DNA from: Myxococcota bacterium
GTDB lineage: Bacteria > Myxococcota > B64-G9
Direction: 5' to 3'
NCBI GenBank assembly: GCA_022710975.1
Contig: JAKLGA010000018.1
Span: 1-64,000 of the forward strand
DNA: 64,000 nucleotides
Both the position numbers and the translations under genes were made by a program. The stretch's first letter is position 1. The number at the start of each line of letters is the position of its first letter. Under the pieces are notes generated by a model. That model saw only the letters and a list, made by a program, of their open reading frames with translations. It was not told where the DNA came from and made no database searches. Shown here piece after piece: positions 8,351 through 17,288 of this stretch.

Positions 8351-9583
8351 ATGAGCGCAAGGCGTGTCCTGGTCATCGACGACAGCCCGACCATCCACAA
8401 GGTCATCGAGCACACGTTGAAGCGCCTCGGGCACGAGGTGATCCACGTACGCGACGGCCAGTCCGGGGTGGCCAAGGCCATCGAGACCCACCCGCACGCC
8501 ATCCTGCTCGACTTCATGATGCCCGGGATGAACGGCTACCAGGTGTGCAAGGCGCTCTCCGAGCAGGGCTCCCTGGAGGGCGTGCCCGTGGTGCTCATGT
8601 CCGCCAAGGGCGAGATGATGGGCGAGAAGCTGGTGCGCACCATGGGCATCGTGGACTTCATCACCAAGCCCTTCTCGCCCGAGGGCCTGGCGACCGTCAT
8701 CCAGCACGTGCTGGAGACCTACGGACGGCCCGACTCGCGCCCGCCCGAGGTCAGCCGGCCGCCGCTGGTGCCGGTGGGCGAGCGCAAGCCCGAGGACCTG
8801 CCCACCAGCCTGGACCTGTCCGATCCCCGCGGCCGCGTGGCGCTGCGGGGCAACCTGGGCATGGTGCCGGCGGCCGAGGTCTTCCAGCTCCTCAAGTTCC
8901 AATCCCACACCGGCATCCTGCACATCGCCCGCGGCGCGGCCCACATCGAGTTCTTCATGCGCGACGGCGCCGTGGCCTACGCCCGGGCGGACAAGCTCGA
9001 CGAGGAGTTCCTGCTGGGCCGCTTCCTGGTCGAGGGTGGGGCCATCACCGCGCGGGATCTGGAGATGTTCCTGGAGAACCGCAAGGGCACCAGCCGGCTG
9101 ATCGGCGAGCAGCTCGTCAAGCTGGGCCACCTGACCCAGGAGCAGCTCAACGACGCCATCGGCCGCCAGACGGCCGAGCTGGTGTACGAGACCGTTCGCT
9201 GGGGCGAAGGCGAGTTCGCCTTCTACGTGTCCGAGAACCTGCCGGTCGAGGCCCGCGAGGCGGGCCTGTCGTTCCACGTGGACGGGCTGCTCATGGAGGG
9301 CTTCCGCCGGGTGGACGAGTGGGGCCAGATCGAGAAGGAGATCCGCGACTTCGACATCGTGCTGGCACCGAGCCGCGACGCGACCGGGGTGATCAAGAAG
9401 ATCCGCCTGGAGCCCGAGGAGGAGCGCATGCTGGCCCTGGTGGACGGCAGCCGCTGCATCCGCGAGGTGATCCGGGTGAGCCGCCGCGGCTCCTTCGAGG
9501 TGTGCAAGATCCTCTTCCGGCTGCTGTCCGCCCGCATCATCCGCAAGCGCTCGGCGGCCGGGGACGAGGGTGGGCAGCCTTGA
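8351..9583 (+). CDS. Response regulator with DUF4388/PATAN effector domain
   Basis: The protein has 410 residues. Residues 1-130 form a complete receiver: D10-D11 acidic pair, phospho-acceptor D54 in LLDFMMPGMNGYQV, the S in VLMSAKGE and the K in FITKPF. From about residue 160 (LRGNLGMVPAAEVFQLLKF) a DUF4388/PATAN domain follows. It contains the typical GILHI..., a DGAVAYARADK segment, the helical 'LGHLTQEQLNDAI' unit and an ending in EFAFYV. PATAN domains occur in social-motility and pili-related regulators of myxobacteria and cyanobacteria. It heads a tight gene run to 20081 and would be the phosphorylatable output of that module, although the module's CheA-like partner looks inactive. Confidence 0.85.
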   Translation: MSARRVLVIDDSPTIHKVIEHTLKRLGHEVIHVRDGQSGVAKAIETHPHAILLDFMMPGMNGYQVCKALSEQGSLEGVPVVLMSAKGEMMGEKLVRTMGIVDFITKPFSPEGLATVIQHVLETYGRPDSRPPEVSRPPLVPVGERKPEDLPTSLDLSDPRGRVALRGNLGMVPAAEVFQLLKFQSHTGILHIARGAAHIEFFMRDGAVAYARADKLDEEFLLGRFLVEGGAITARDLEMFLENRKGTSRLIGEQLVKLGHLTQEQLNDAIGRQTAELVYETVRWGEGEFAFYVSENLPVEAREAGLSFHVDGLLMEGFRRVDEWGQIEKEIRDFDIVLAPSRDATGVIKKIRLEPEEERMLALVDGSRCIREVIRVSRRGSFEVCKILFRLLSARIIRKRSAAGDEGGQP

Positions 9584-9903
9584 TCCTCGTCCTGGGCGGG
9601 GACGCTCTCCAGGCCGGGGCGCAGACGCCTGCGGGTGAGGAGCTCCAGCACCTGGCGCCGGCCAGCCTGGAGGACGTCCTGTCCGCGGCCCGCGAACGCG
9701 GGGCCCGGCGGGTGGTGGCGCCGTTCCCCGCGGCCGGACTGAACCTGTTCGCCCTGGCCCGCGAGCTTCGCCGGGCGGGGGGGCCACCGCTGGTGCTGGT
9801 GGGCGCGCTGCGCCGCGACCAGCGGTTCTGGGCCGAGCGCAACGGAGGCGCGGTGGTCGAGCGCCTCGAGGCGGCGCTCGGCGACGAGGTGCCGGTGCCA
9901 TGA
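9580..9903 (+). CDS. Receiver-like protein without phosphorylation site
   Basis: The protein has 107 residues from TTG at 9580, whose TTGA overlaps the preceding TGA. The strand-helix order matches a CheY-like receiver: ILVLGGDA at strand 1, RRVVAPFPAAGLNLFALAREL at strand 3/helix 3, PPLVLVGA at strand 4. The acidic pair is reduced to GGD, the strand-3 Asp aligns with Ala, and the strand-5 Lys is absent. It is therefore at best a pseudo-receiver. Its stop overlaps the next ATG (ATGA at 9900-9903), so it is translationally coupled on both sides. Codon pattern and coupling support a real gene despite the rare start. Confidence 0.65.
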   Translation: MILVLGGDALQAGAQTPAGEELQHLAPASLEDVLSAARERGARRVVAPFPAAGLNLFALARELRRAGGPPLVLVGALRRDQRFWAERNGGAVVERLEAALGDEVPVP

Positions 9904-12158
9904 GCGATCCCACGCCCCCCTCCCCCGAAGCCCAGCCCGCGCCGACCCCGGCCCAGCCCGCGCCGCCTCCGGCCCAGCCCGCGCCGCCTCCGGCCCAGCC
10001 CGCGCCACCGCCGGCCCCGGCCGGCCTGTCCCGCGCCCGCGCGGGCCTCCGGGGGCTCGGGGCCCGTTGCCTGCTGGCCTGCCTCGCGGCTGCGCTGCCC
10101 GCCCTCGCCCTGCCCTGGTGGCTCGGCGGCCTGGCCGGTCGCCTGGAGGCCGCGCAGGCGGGGCTGGCGGACGGTCTGGAGGCCAGCACCGAACGCGCGG
10201 CGGCCCAGACGGCCGAGCTCGAGCGCTTGCGGAAGGCGGCGGAGACGTCCAGCCAGGAGCTCGCCCGCGCCCGGCACGAGCTGGCGGCCCGTCAGTCGCT
10301 GGACGCCCTGGCGGCCAGGCTGGCCGCGCTGGCCCGCGGCGGACGCACACCGGACGAGATGGCCACCGACCCCGAGGTGGCCGCCGCGCTGGCGCCGGCC
10401 GAGGATGGGCTGGCCGAGGTGGCGCTGCTCGATCCGGAGAACGAGGAGCTCCTGCGCGCGCGCTCGGGCGCCCCGCGCGGGCTCCTGTCCGAGCGCCTGC
10501 CCGAGCTGGCCGAGGTCTGGGCCAAGGACCGCCACTCGGCGGCCTGGGCCGTGCCCGGCTGGCACTGGCTGCGGGTGGGCAACACCCGCTACGGCCTGGC
10601 GGCCCGCCTCCCGGCGGCGCCAGCCAGCGCCCCGGCGCCGGCGGCTCCACCCGGGCAGGTCGCCCCTGCTCCGCCAGCGCCCGTCCCCGAGGCGCTCCGG
10701 GACGTGCAGGCGGAGCTGGACCGGGCGGTGTGGACCCTGGGGCTGGGCATCCCGCTGGGCGGCTTGCTGCTCGCCCTGGCGGCCGCATGGTGGCTGGGCC
10801 TGATGCTGGTGCGGCCCCTGCGGCGGCTCGGCGAGGCGGCCCACGCGGCCTGGTCCGAGCCGGAGGCCACCCGCCTGCCCGGTCCGGAGGAGGCCGGGCT
10901 GCTGCGGGATCTGGCCGCCAGCTTGGCCCGCCTGCACGAGCGCATGCTGCGGGTGCGGACCCTGGAGCACGAGGCGGGCTTGCTGGCCGAGCAGTCCCGC
11001 TCGCTGGTGGCTTCCCTGGACCACGCCGCCGAGGGCCGGCTCGGGGTGCACGCCCCGCAGGTCAGCGGCCTGCTGTCCGAGGTGGTGGTGGCGCTCAACC
11101 ACATGCTGGACGCGACCGCGCAGCGGCTGGCGGGGCTCGAGCGCAGCGCGGGCCAGCTCCACGGCTCGGCCGAGCGGCTGCAGCAGACCGCGGCTGGCCT
11201 GGGCCAGGCGCTGGAGCCCGAGGACGCCTCCCCCACGCCGGGCATGCTGGCCGATCTGGTGGGGGTGCAGGTGGACGGGCTGTGTGCCCAGGTGGCGCGC
11301 CTGCTGGAGCTCACGCTCGCCGGCGACGGACCCCAGCTCGGCCCCGAGGAGCGCCAGGCGCTCGCCGGCCACCTGCAGGCCGTGCGCACCGGCTTCCGAC
11401 TGGTGGGTGAGCGGGTGGCCGAGGTGCTGGCCGAGCGCTCGCGGGCGGGCGCGCTGCGCGAGGCGGCCCAGGCCCTGGCCACCAACCTGGCCATCGCGGT
11501 CGAGGCCCAGTCACGCGGCCAGCTCGAGCGGCTGGGCGAGGACGCCCGCCACCTGGCGCGCGCGGTGGTGGACATGGCCGAGGGCTTCGGGGACGCGCTC
11601 GGGCTCCTGGACCGGCTGGGCGCGCAGATCCAGGAGCGCTTCGAGGCCGCCGCTGAGCTGCTGCTGTCACGCAGCCAGGAGCTGGCCGGTCAGACCGAGC
11701 GCCGCCAGGCCGCGCGGCGCGTGGCCGAGGAGCTGGCCCCGCGCCTGCCCGACATCCGCGCGGCGGTGGCCGGTCTGGGCCACGATCTGCGCCTCCTGGT
11801 GCAGGCCTGGGAAGCGGGCCTGGAGCGCCGCCAGCGCGCGGCGGCCGGGATCGGCAAGCTGGCGCAGGCCGCCGCGGCCCAGGCGGACGCGGCCGAGGCG
11901 CTGCTGGAGGTGGCCGGACGATTCGATCGGGGCGGACCGGTGCCGGCCGAGGTCACCCAGCGCCTGGCCGAGCAGCAGCACCAGCTTCGGCTCGCGCTGG
12001 AAGAGCTGGAGGGCGCCGCCGCCGGCGCCGGCGTCCAGGTGCTGACAGCCGAGGCCCGGGCCATCCTCGACTCGATCCAGAGCATGGCCGAGGAAGCCCG
12101 CCAGCGGCTGGCGCGGCCAGCGCCCCCACCCCCGCCCCCGCCCGGCCGGGCTGGCTGA
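9900..12158 (+). CDS. Two-TM HAMP-type sensor protein with long coiled coil, no chemoreceptor tip
   Basis: The protein has 752 residues. A cytoplasmic Pro/Ala tail (residues 1-42, four repeats) precedes TM1 (about 55-76). An extracytoplasmic region of about 200 residues follows, helical then mixed, and TM2 (about 277-302). A HAMP-like segment begins at VRPLRRLGEAAHAAW. About 400 residues of Ala/Leu/Glu-rich coiled coil complete the protein, ending in a polyproline tail. The topology is that of a methyl-accepting chemotaxis protein. The highly conserved hairpin tip that binds CheA/CheW (the I-A-x-Q-T-N-L-L-A-L-N-A-A-I-E type motif) is not there. It sits directly before a CheA-like gene, which suggests a diverged receptor-kinase pair. 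Confidence 0.75.
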   Translation: MSDPTPPSPEAQPAPTPAQPAPPPAQPAPPPAQPAPPPAPAGLSRARAGLRGLGARCLLACLAAALPALALPWWLGGLAGRLEAAQAGLADGLEASTERAAAQTAELERLRKAAETSSQELARARHELAARQSLDALAARLAALARGGRTPDEMATDPEVAAALAPAEDGLAEVALLDPENEELLRARSGAPRGLLSERLPELAEVWAKDRHSAAWAVPGWHWLRVGNTRYGLAARLPAAPASAPAPAAPPGQVAPAPPAPVPEALRDVQAELDRAVWTLGLGIPLGGLLLALAAAWWLGLMLVRPLRRLGEAAHAAWSEPEATRLPGPEEAGLLRDLAASLARLHERMLRVRTLEHEAGLLAEQSRSLVASLDHAAEGRLGVHAPQVSGLLSEVVVALNHMLDATAQRLAGLERSAGQLHGSAERLQQTAAGLGQALEPEDASPTPGMLADLVGVQVDGLCAQVARLLELTLAGDGPQLGPEERQALAGHLQAVRTGFRLVGERVAEVLAERSRAGALREAAQALATNLAIAVEAQSRGQLERLGEDARHLARAVVDMAEGFGDALGLLDRLGAQIQERFEAAAELLLSRSQELAGQTERRQAARRVAEELAPRLPDIRAAVAGLGHDLRLLVQAWEAGLERRQRAAAGIGKLAQAAAAQADAAEALLEVAGRFDRGGPVPAEVTQRLAEQQHQLRLALEELEGAAAGAGVQVLTAEARAILDSIQSMAEEARQRLARPAPPPPPPPGRAG
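9930..10013 (+). repeat. Four tandem 21-bp repeats coding AQPAPxP
   Basis: Four contiguous 21-base units (9930-9950, 9951-9971, 9972-9992, 9993-10013) encode AQPAPTP/AQPAPPP in the N-terminal tail of the HAMP protein. The second and third copies are identical. This is an in-frame unit likely to vary in number between strains. Confidence 0.85.
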
Positions 12159-12183
12159 GCGGCCGCACCGAGGACCACGGGCC

Positions 12184-13599
12184 GTGAGCAAGCCCTCCCC
12201 CGCCAAGACGGTCCACCCGGAGATCCTGCTCGGCCTGGCCGAGGATCTGCGCCAGACCCTGACCTGGCTCGGGCAGCAGGAGACCGAGCCGCCCTGGCGG
12301 TCGGTCCAGGCCCGGCTGCGCACCCTGCGAGAGGCCGCCACCGTGGCCGGCCTGGCCTCGGCCGAGGCGGCCATCGCCGGGCTCGAGGCGCGCTACCAGG
12401 CCGAGGCCCCGGCCGAGGTCGGGGCCGAGCCCTCTCGCCTGGAGGAGGTGCTCGGACGGCTGCTCGAGCTCATCGCCCAGCTGGCCGCGCCGGCCGAGGC
12501 CGAGGAGCTGGGTTGGTACGTGCAGCTCCACCAGGTGGAGGCCACGCTCGAGCGGATGGCGGACGAGAACGCCGGCGCCGCCGCCGGGCTGCGCCGGGCC
12601 GGTCCGGCCGCCGAGGTCATGGGCCTGCCGCCCGAGCAGGCCGCGACCTTCGATCGGCTGCTGCGCGAGCAGCTCGGGCGCCTGCGGGTCTGGAACCGGG
12701 AGCTGGGCGAGGCCGCCGATCGCCTGCGCCAGGCCGGCCGCGCGCTGGCCCGGGAGCTGAACGCCGCCCACCGCGTGCCGCTCGAGCCGCTGTTCGCCCG
12801 CCTGCGCGAGCGCGTCCGCCGCCACGGCCGCGGCCAGGGACGGCCGGCCTCGCTGGCCGTGGGCGGCCAGCGGCTGGATGTCGCCGCGGGGCAGGTGGAG
12901 CCGCTCTCGCGGGCGCTGGACCTGCTGCTCGACCGCTGCCTGCTGTCCGCGCTCGAGGAGCCGGGCGCCCGCCGGCGGGCAGGCAAGCCGACCGTCGCCG
13001 CCCTGCGCCTGGAGGGGCGCAGGCTGGCCTCCATCCTCGAGGTCGAGCTCGCGGACGACGGCCCGCCCGACCGGCCATTGCCCCCGCCGGAGCACGCGCT
13101 CGTCCGCGCGCTGCAGCAGCTCCGGGGCCGCCTGTGGCGGATCCCCGCGGCGGAGGCCGGCCTGCGGCTGGTCGTGCAGGTGCCGATGTGGTATTCGAGC
13201 TTCGAGGCCATCCCGGTGGAGGCGAGCGTGGGCGAGGTGCTGGTGCCCACCGCGGTGGTGGAGCAGGTGCTCAGCGGCCCCGGGGCCGCGCCGCCGACGC
13301 CGGTCGTCAGCCTCGAGCGCCGGCGCCGCGAGGTGCCCGGACCGGACCCCGGGCCCGGGCTGTTGTGCCGCGTCGGCGCCTGGCGGGCCCGGCTGCCGGG
13401 CCGCGTCCTGGGGGCGCCGCGGCGCGTGGTGCCCCGGCCGGCGCGGTCCGAGGATCCAGCCTGGGTGCTGGGCTGGGTCCGGGCCGGCGCGTCCGCGGAG
13501 GGAGGCGGGCTGCCGCTGGTGCACCCGCTGGCGTTCGTCACCGGGCAGGCGGGCTGGGTGAGCCTGTTCCCGGAGCTGGAGGTCGGAGGAGCGCAATGA
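12184..13599 (+). CDS. CheA-like protein lacking phospho-His and ATP-site residues
   Basis: The protein has 471 residues from GTG. Order matches CheA. The P1-like helix 'RTLREAATVAGL' has Arg46 where CheA has the phospho-acceptor His of H-T-L-K-G. A helical dimer region follows. The kinase region begins VPLEPLFARLRERVRR. Residues 247-258 align without gaps to H-L-L-R-N-A-V-D-H-G-I-E, but N becomes R251, D becomes L254, H becomes S255 and G becomes A256; the AGKP downstream is kept. G1 keeps D291-D-G293 but then PPD instead of AGI, and the G2 glycines are gone. The tail (about 330-370, VLVPTAVVEQVLSG) looks like the first strand pair of a CheW domain. It is thus a pseudokinase, probably a scaffold. 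Confidence 0.7.
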   Translation: MSKPSPAKTVHPEILLGLAEDLRQTLTWLGQQETEPPWRSVQARLRTLREAATVAGLASAEAAIAGLEARYQAEAPAEVGAEPSRLEEVLGRLLELIAQLAAPAEAEELGWYVQLHQVEATLERMADENAGAAAGLRRAGPAAEVMGLPPEQAATFDRLLREQLGRLRVWNRELGEAADRLRQAGRALARELNAAHRVPLEPLFARLRERVRRHGRGQGRPASLAVGGQRLDVAAGQVEPLSRALDLLLDRCLLSALEEPGARRRAGKPTVAALRLEGRRLASILEVELADDGPPDRPLPPPEHALVRALQQLRGRLWRIPAAEAGLRLVVQVPMWYSSFEAIPVEASVGEVLVPTAVVEQVLSGPGAAPPTPVVSLERRRREVPGPDPGPGLLCRVGAWRARLPGRVLGAPRRVVPRPARSEDPAWVLGWVRAGASAEGGGLPLVHPLAFVTGQAGWVSLFPELEVGGAQ

Positions 13600-16307
13600 G
13601 CACCGCCAGAACCTGCCTGAGCGTGAGCCTGTGGTCGTGCCTGGTGCTCTGCCTGTGGCCGGCCGGCGCGCGTGCCGACGGAGATCGCCTGGGGGCCATG
13701 GCGGAGCAGCTGCTGGCAGGCCGCGGCATCCTGGACTACGAGTCCGCGCTGGCGACCTTCTCCAAGCAGAACGACCCCCGGGTGCTACCCACCCTGCTGA
13801 AGCTCCTGGACGGCAAGGAGCCGCTGGGACGGGCCGAGGCGGCCGGGGTGCTGTGGATGTACGACACCCGGGAGGTCCGCGAACGCCTGGTGGAGATCAC
13901 CAAGGACGAGGCAGCGGCGGTGCGCATCGAGGCAGCCAAGTCGCTGTGCCTGATGAAGTACCCCGCCTCGTTCGAGGTCATCGCCGTGGAGCTCAAGAGC
14001 GCCGACGCGGACGTGCGCGCCCGGGCGCTGCGCGCCCTGGGCAAGGTAGGCGGCGAGCCGTCCATCAAGGCGGTGCAGGCCCTCAAGCCGGCCTCCGCGG
14101 CCGATCGCATCTGGACGGCCTACGCGCTGGCCGAGGCCGGCGCCAACCGGCCGGCCCAGCTCGCGCTGCTGCAGAAGGAGCTGGTGGCGGTGCCCAAGGC
14201 CGCCCTGCTGGCGGGCCAGTCCGACCCGGGCGAGGCCGAGCTGCGCAAGGCCGCCAAGGCCGGCCTCCCGGGACTCGAGGCCCGGGTGCTGGCGGCCGAG
14301 GCCCTCTCCCGCCTGGGAGACGAGCCGGCGCTCGCGCTCCTGGTCGCGGGCCTCGCGGATCGGGCGGCCACCCGCCACCCCTCCGGGGCCCACCGGCTGC
14401 TGCTGCGCCACCGGGACGAGGCCGCCCTGGCCTGCGCCAAGGCGCTCGGCACCGCCCCGACGCTGGTGCGCCTGGGTTGCGCACAGCTCGCCCGCGATCT
14501 GTCGCTGCGCGCGGACGCGACCCGGGCGAGCCTGGGCGAGGCGCTGGGAGAGTCTCTGGACGACAGCTCCGCCGAGGTGCGCGGCGCCGCGCTCCTGGCC
14601 ATCGCCGCCCAGGGCCTGCGCGCCCAGGCGCCGCGCGTGGCCCGCGCCCTGGAGCACGCCAATCCGGCCACCCGGCGCGAGGCGGCCAGGACCCTGGGGC
14701 GCCTGAGGGACGACCGCTACGCCGAGACGCTGGTGCGCCGGCTCAAGGACGAGAAGGACGCCGCGGCCCGCCGGGCGGTGTACCAGGGGCTCACCGCCCT
14801 CGGCTCCGCGCGCACGACCGAGGCCCTGTTCGCCCAGCTCAAGGCCCTGTACAAGCAGAGCCGCAGCTCGGTGCGCGCCGCCGAGGAGCTCTCCCTGTGC
14901 GTGGGGGCCCTGGGCGCGACCGGCACGCCGGCGGCCGAGAGGGTGCTCAAGCTCCTGCCCAAGCTGACGGGCGAGCGGCGCGCGCTGATGCTCGAGGTGC
15001 TGGCCAAGAGCGGGGCCGAGCCGGCCCTGGACTACTTCCTCGACGTGCTGCGCGAGGGTCCACCCGAGCCCGACAGCCCGGCGGTGCGCTTCTTCGACAG
15101 CCTGGGCGAGCAGCACGCCCCGCGCCTGGCGCAGCTCATCGAGTCCGAGACCGCCATGTGGATCCGGGTCATCCTGGCCCGCGCGCTCGTGCGCCAGGGC
15201 CAGGCCGACTTCGGCCGAGGCATCCTGTGGGGGCTGCGGAACGAGGACGCCTACATGCGCCGGCTGGCCGCCGCCCTGTGCGCCGATCTGAGCGTGCCGG
15301 GCAGCGTCGAGCCGCTGGTCCAGCTGCTCGGCGACGAGCCGCGCACCGCCCGCTACGCGGCCCGGGCCCTGCTCAGCCTGGACAGCACGCCGGCCTGGAC
15401 GGGCCTGACCCGCGGCCTGGACTCCGACAGCCTGCGCAGGCGCATCGCCCTGCCGCTGCTGCCCTACTGGGAGGGCAAGGTGTCGGTCAAGAACCCGTTT
15501 GCCAAGGAGGTCGAGAACGAGCGGGTGTGGGTGCTGTTCGCCGAGGATCGCCTGGGGCGGCCCTACGACCTGTTCCTGACCTGGTCCGCGGACGGCCGCA
15601 CCTGGAACGACCCCGTGTACGCGGGCCTGACCTCCTTCCTCGACCGCGAGGACAAGGTGCCCCCGCCCACCTTCTCCCTGCAGGTCCGCGGGCGGAAGCT
15701 GACCATCGCGCTGACCCGCACCTTCGCCGTGGCCGGCAGCGAGGCCAAGCCGCAGCTCAAGACCCAGCAGCGGGTGCACAAGCTCAAGCTGGAGGAGCTG
15801 CACAAGGACCGGGACCAGGACGATCTGGTGGACCAGGAGGAGGCCGCCCTGTTCACCAGCCCGATCAAGGTCGACTCGGACGGCGACGGCATGCTGGACG
15901 GCCGGGATCGCAACCCGCTGGCCAAGCCGGCCGACCTGGCCCGGGACGAGGACGTGATCGCCGTGCTGGCCTTCTCCTACGCCCACCTCATCAAGGGCTA
16001 CCTGGGCGAGCGGGGCCGGCTGCTGGTGGTCGAGGACGTGGCCGGGCACCGCCGGGCGCCGGAGCTGCCCACCTTCGGCGGGCTGGTGCTGCACCTGCGG
16101 CCCGACCAGATCCGCGAGCTGTGGAGCCAGACCGGGGTGGCCTACCCCCGGGTGCGTTTCGACGCCGTCGAGTTCGAGTCCGGCCGCAGGGTGGCCCGCC
16201 AGGCCATCACCTTCCTGGAGGGCCCGGGCGAGGAGGACCTGGTGGAGGTCCAGCTCGTCAAGCGGGAGGACACCTGGGTGGTGACGAGCTGCCGCCTGGC
16301 GGACTGA
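13596..16307 (+). CDS. Secreted HEAT-repeat protein with calcium-binding repeat segment
   Basis: The protein has 903 residues. A signal peptide (residues 1-28, cleavage after ARA) targets it to the envelope. About 600 residues of HEAT-like repeats follow, with the 'PEVRGAALLAIAAQGL', 'NPATRREAARTLGRLRD' type of unit recurring every 30-40 residues. Near residue 740 a D-x-D-x-D-x2 cluster (DRDQDD, DSDGDGMLDGRDRNP) matches thrombospondin-type-3/EF-like calcium loops. The C-terminal 150 residues are a separate domain of unknown type. The ATG overlaps the stop of the CheA-like gene (ATGA), so the two are co-translated; it may be the extracytoplasmic scaffold of the same system. Confidence 0.8.
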   Translation: MSTARTCLSVSLWSCLVLCLWPAGARADGDRLGAMAEQLLAGRGILDYESALATFSKQNDPRVLPTLLKLLDGKEPLGRAEAAGVLWMYDTREVRERLVEITKDEAAAVRIEAAKSLCLMKYPASFEVIAVELKSADADVRARALRALGKVGGEPSIKAVQALKPASAADRIWTAYALAEAGANRPAQLALLQKELVAVPKAALLAGQSDPGEAELRKAAKAGLPGLEARVLAAEALSRLGDEPALALLVAGLADRAATRHPSGAHRLLLRHRDEAALACAKALGTAPTLVRLGCAQLARDLSLRADATRASLGEALGESLDDSSAEVRGAALLAIAAQGLRAQAPRVARALEHANPATRREAARTLGRLRDDRYAETLVRRLKDEKDAAARRAVYQGLTALGSARTTEALFAQLKALYKQSRSSVRAAEELSLCVGALGATGTPAAERVLKLLPKLTGERRALMLEVLAKSGAEPALDYFLDVLREGPPEPDSPAVRFFDSLGEQHAPRLAQLIESETAMWIRVILARALVRQGQADFGRGILWGLRNEDAYMRRLAAALCADLSVPGSVEPLVQLLGDEPRTARYAARALLSLDSTPAWTGLTRGLDSDSLRRRIALPLLPYWEGKVSVKNPFAKEVENERVWVLFAEDRLGRPYDLFLTWSADGRTWNDPVYAGLTSFLDREDKVPPPTFSLQVRGRKLTIALTRTFAVAGSEAKPQLKTQQRVHKLKLEELHKDRDQDDLVDQEEAALFTSPIKVDSDGDGMLDGRDRNPLAKPADLARDEDVIAVLAFSYAHLIKGYLGERGRLLVVEDVAGHRRAPELPTFGGLVLHLRPDQIRELWSQTGVAYPRVRFDAVEFESGRRVARQAITFLEGPGEEDLVEVQLVKREDTWVVTSCRLAD

Positions 16308-16331
16308 GCCAGAGGCCCGGAGGGGGTGCGC

Positions 16332-17288
16332 ATGAAGACCCTGGCGGTGGTCAATCCCCACAGCGCCAACGGCGCCACGGGGCGCCAGTGGCCCGAGCTG
16401 CAGGCGGCGCTGCGCGGGGCGCTGGGGGAGTTCGAGGTGCGCTTCACCGCCTGCTCCGGCAACGCCACCACGCTGGTGCGCGAGGCCCTCGGGGCCGGCG
16501 TGGACCGCATCGTGGCGGTGGGCGGGGACGGCACCAACAACGAGGTGGTGAACGGGTTCTTCGACGGCGACCGGCCCATCCGGCCCGAGGCCGAGCTCGG
16601 CTTCCTGCCGCGCGGCACGGGCGGCGACTTCCGCAAGACGCTCGCGATCGGCACCGCGCTGGAGGCCTGCCTGCCGGTGCTGCGCGCGGGCCGGGCCCGC
16701 CCCTGCGACGTGGGCCGGACCACCTTCGTCGGCCCCGCGGGCGAGCCGGTGCAGCGCCACTTCCTGAACATCACCTCCTTCGGCCTGGGCGGGCTGGTGG
16801 ACGATCGGGTGAACCACTCGACCAAGGCCTTCGGCGGCAAAGCCTCCTTCTTCCTTGGCACGCTCAAGGCCATGCTGGCCTACCAGAACCGCCACCTCCG
16901 CCTGCGGGTGGACGACGGCTTCGACGAACCGCTGACCGTCCAGAACGTGGCGGTCGCCAACGGGCAGTACTTCGGCGGCGGCATGTGGGTGGCGCCGGAG
17001 GCGCGCATCGACGACGGCCTGTTCGACGTGGTGATCATGGGCGACATGAGCAAGTGGGACCTGCTGACCCAGGGCACCCGCATCTACAAGGGCACCCACC
17101 TGACGCTGCCGAAGGTGAGGCACTTGCGCGGCAGGCGCGTGGAGGCCACCAGCGACGAGGAGGTGCTGATCGACATGGACGGCGAGCAGCCCGGCCGCCT
17201 GCCGATCACCCTGGAGATCGTGCCCGCCGCCATCCGCGTCCTGGCCCCGGCCCCGGAGGTCCTGAAACGAAGTGAGGTGGCGCCTTGA
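16332..17288 (+). CDS. Diacylglycerol/sphingosine-type lipid kinase
   Basis: The protein has 318 residues. It has the DAGK catalytic fold: VVNPHSANGATGRQWPEL at the N-terminus, the nucleotide loop VGGDGTNNEVVNGF, then LPRGTGGDFRKTL. The YegS/DgkB/LCB5 family phosphorylates diacylglycerol, phosphatidylglycerol or sphingoid bases with ATP at the membrane. It is a soluble enzyme without a signal peptide. GGAGGGG precedes the ATG by 6-8 nt. Its stop codon is overlapped by the next gene's TTG (TTGA). Finding a lipid kinase within a signalling/redox operon suggests lipid remodelling tied to the envelope proteins around it; this is inference. Confidence 0.85.
   Translation: MKTLAVVNPHSANGATGRQWPELQAALRGALGEFEVRFTACSGNATTLVREALGAGVDRIVAVGGDGTNNEVVNGFFDGDRPIRPEAELGFLPRGTGGDFRKTLAIGTALEACLPVLRAGRARPCDVGRTTFVGPAGEPVQRHFLNITSFGLGGLVDDRVNHSTKAFGGKASFFLGTLKAMLAYQNRHLRLRVDDGFDEPLTVQNVAVANGQYFGGGMWVAPEARIDDGLFDVVIMGDMSKWDLLTQGTRIYKGTHLTLPKVRHLRGRRVEATSDEEVLIDMDGEQPGRLPITLEIVPAAIRVLAPAPEVLKRSEVAP

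Noticed and set aside
13785-17123. A very long open frame on the minus strand (over 1100 codons) opposite the HEAT and lipid-kinase genes
   Set aside because: It is the mirror of real genes in high-GC DNA; its translation is Gly/Ala/Leu/His-rich without motifs, and the plus-strand genes have family signatures and ribosome sites.
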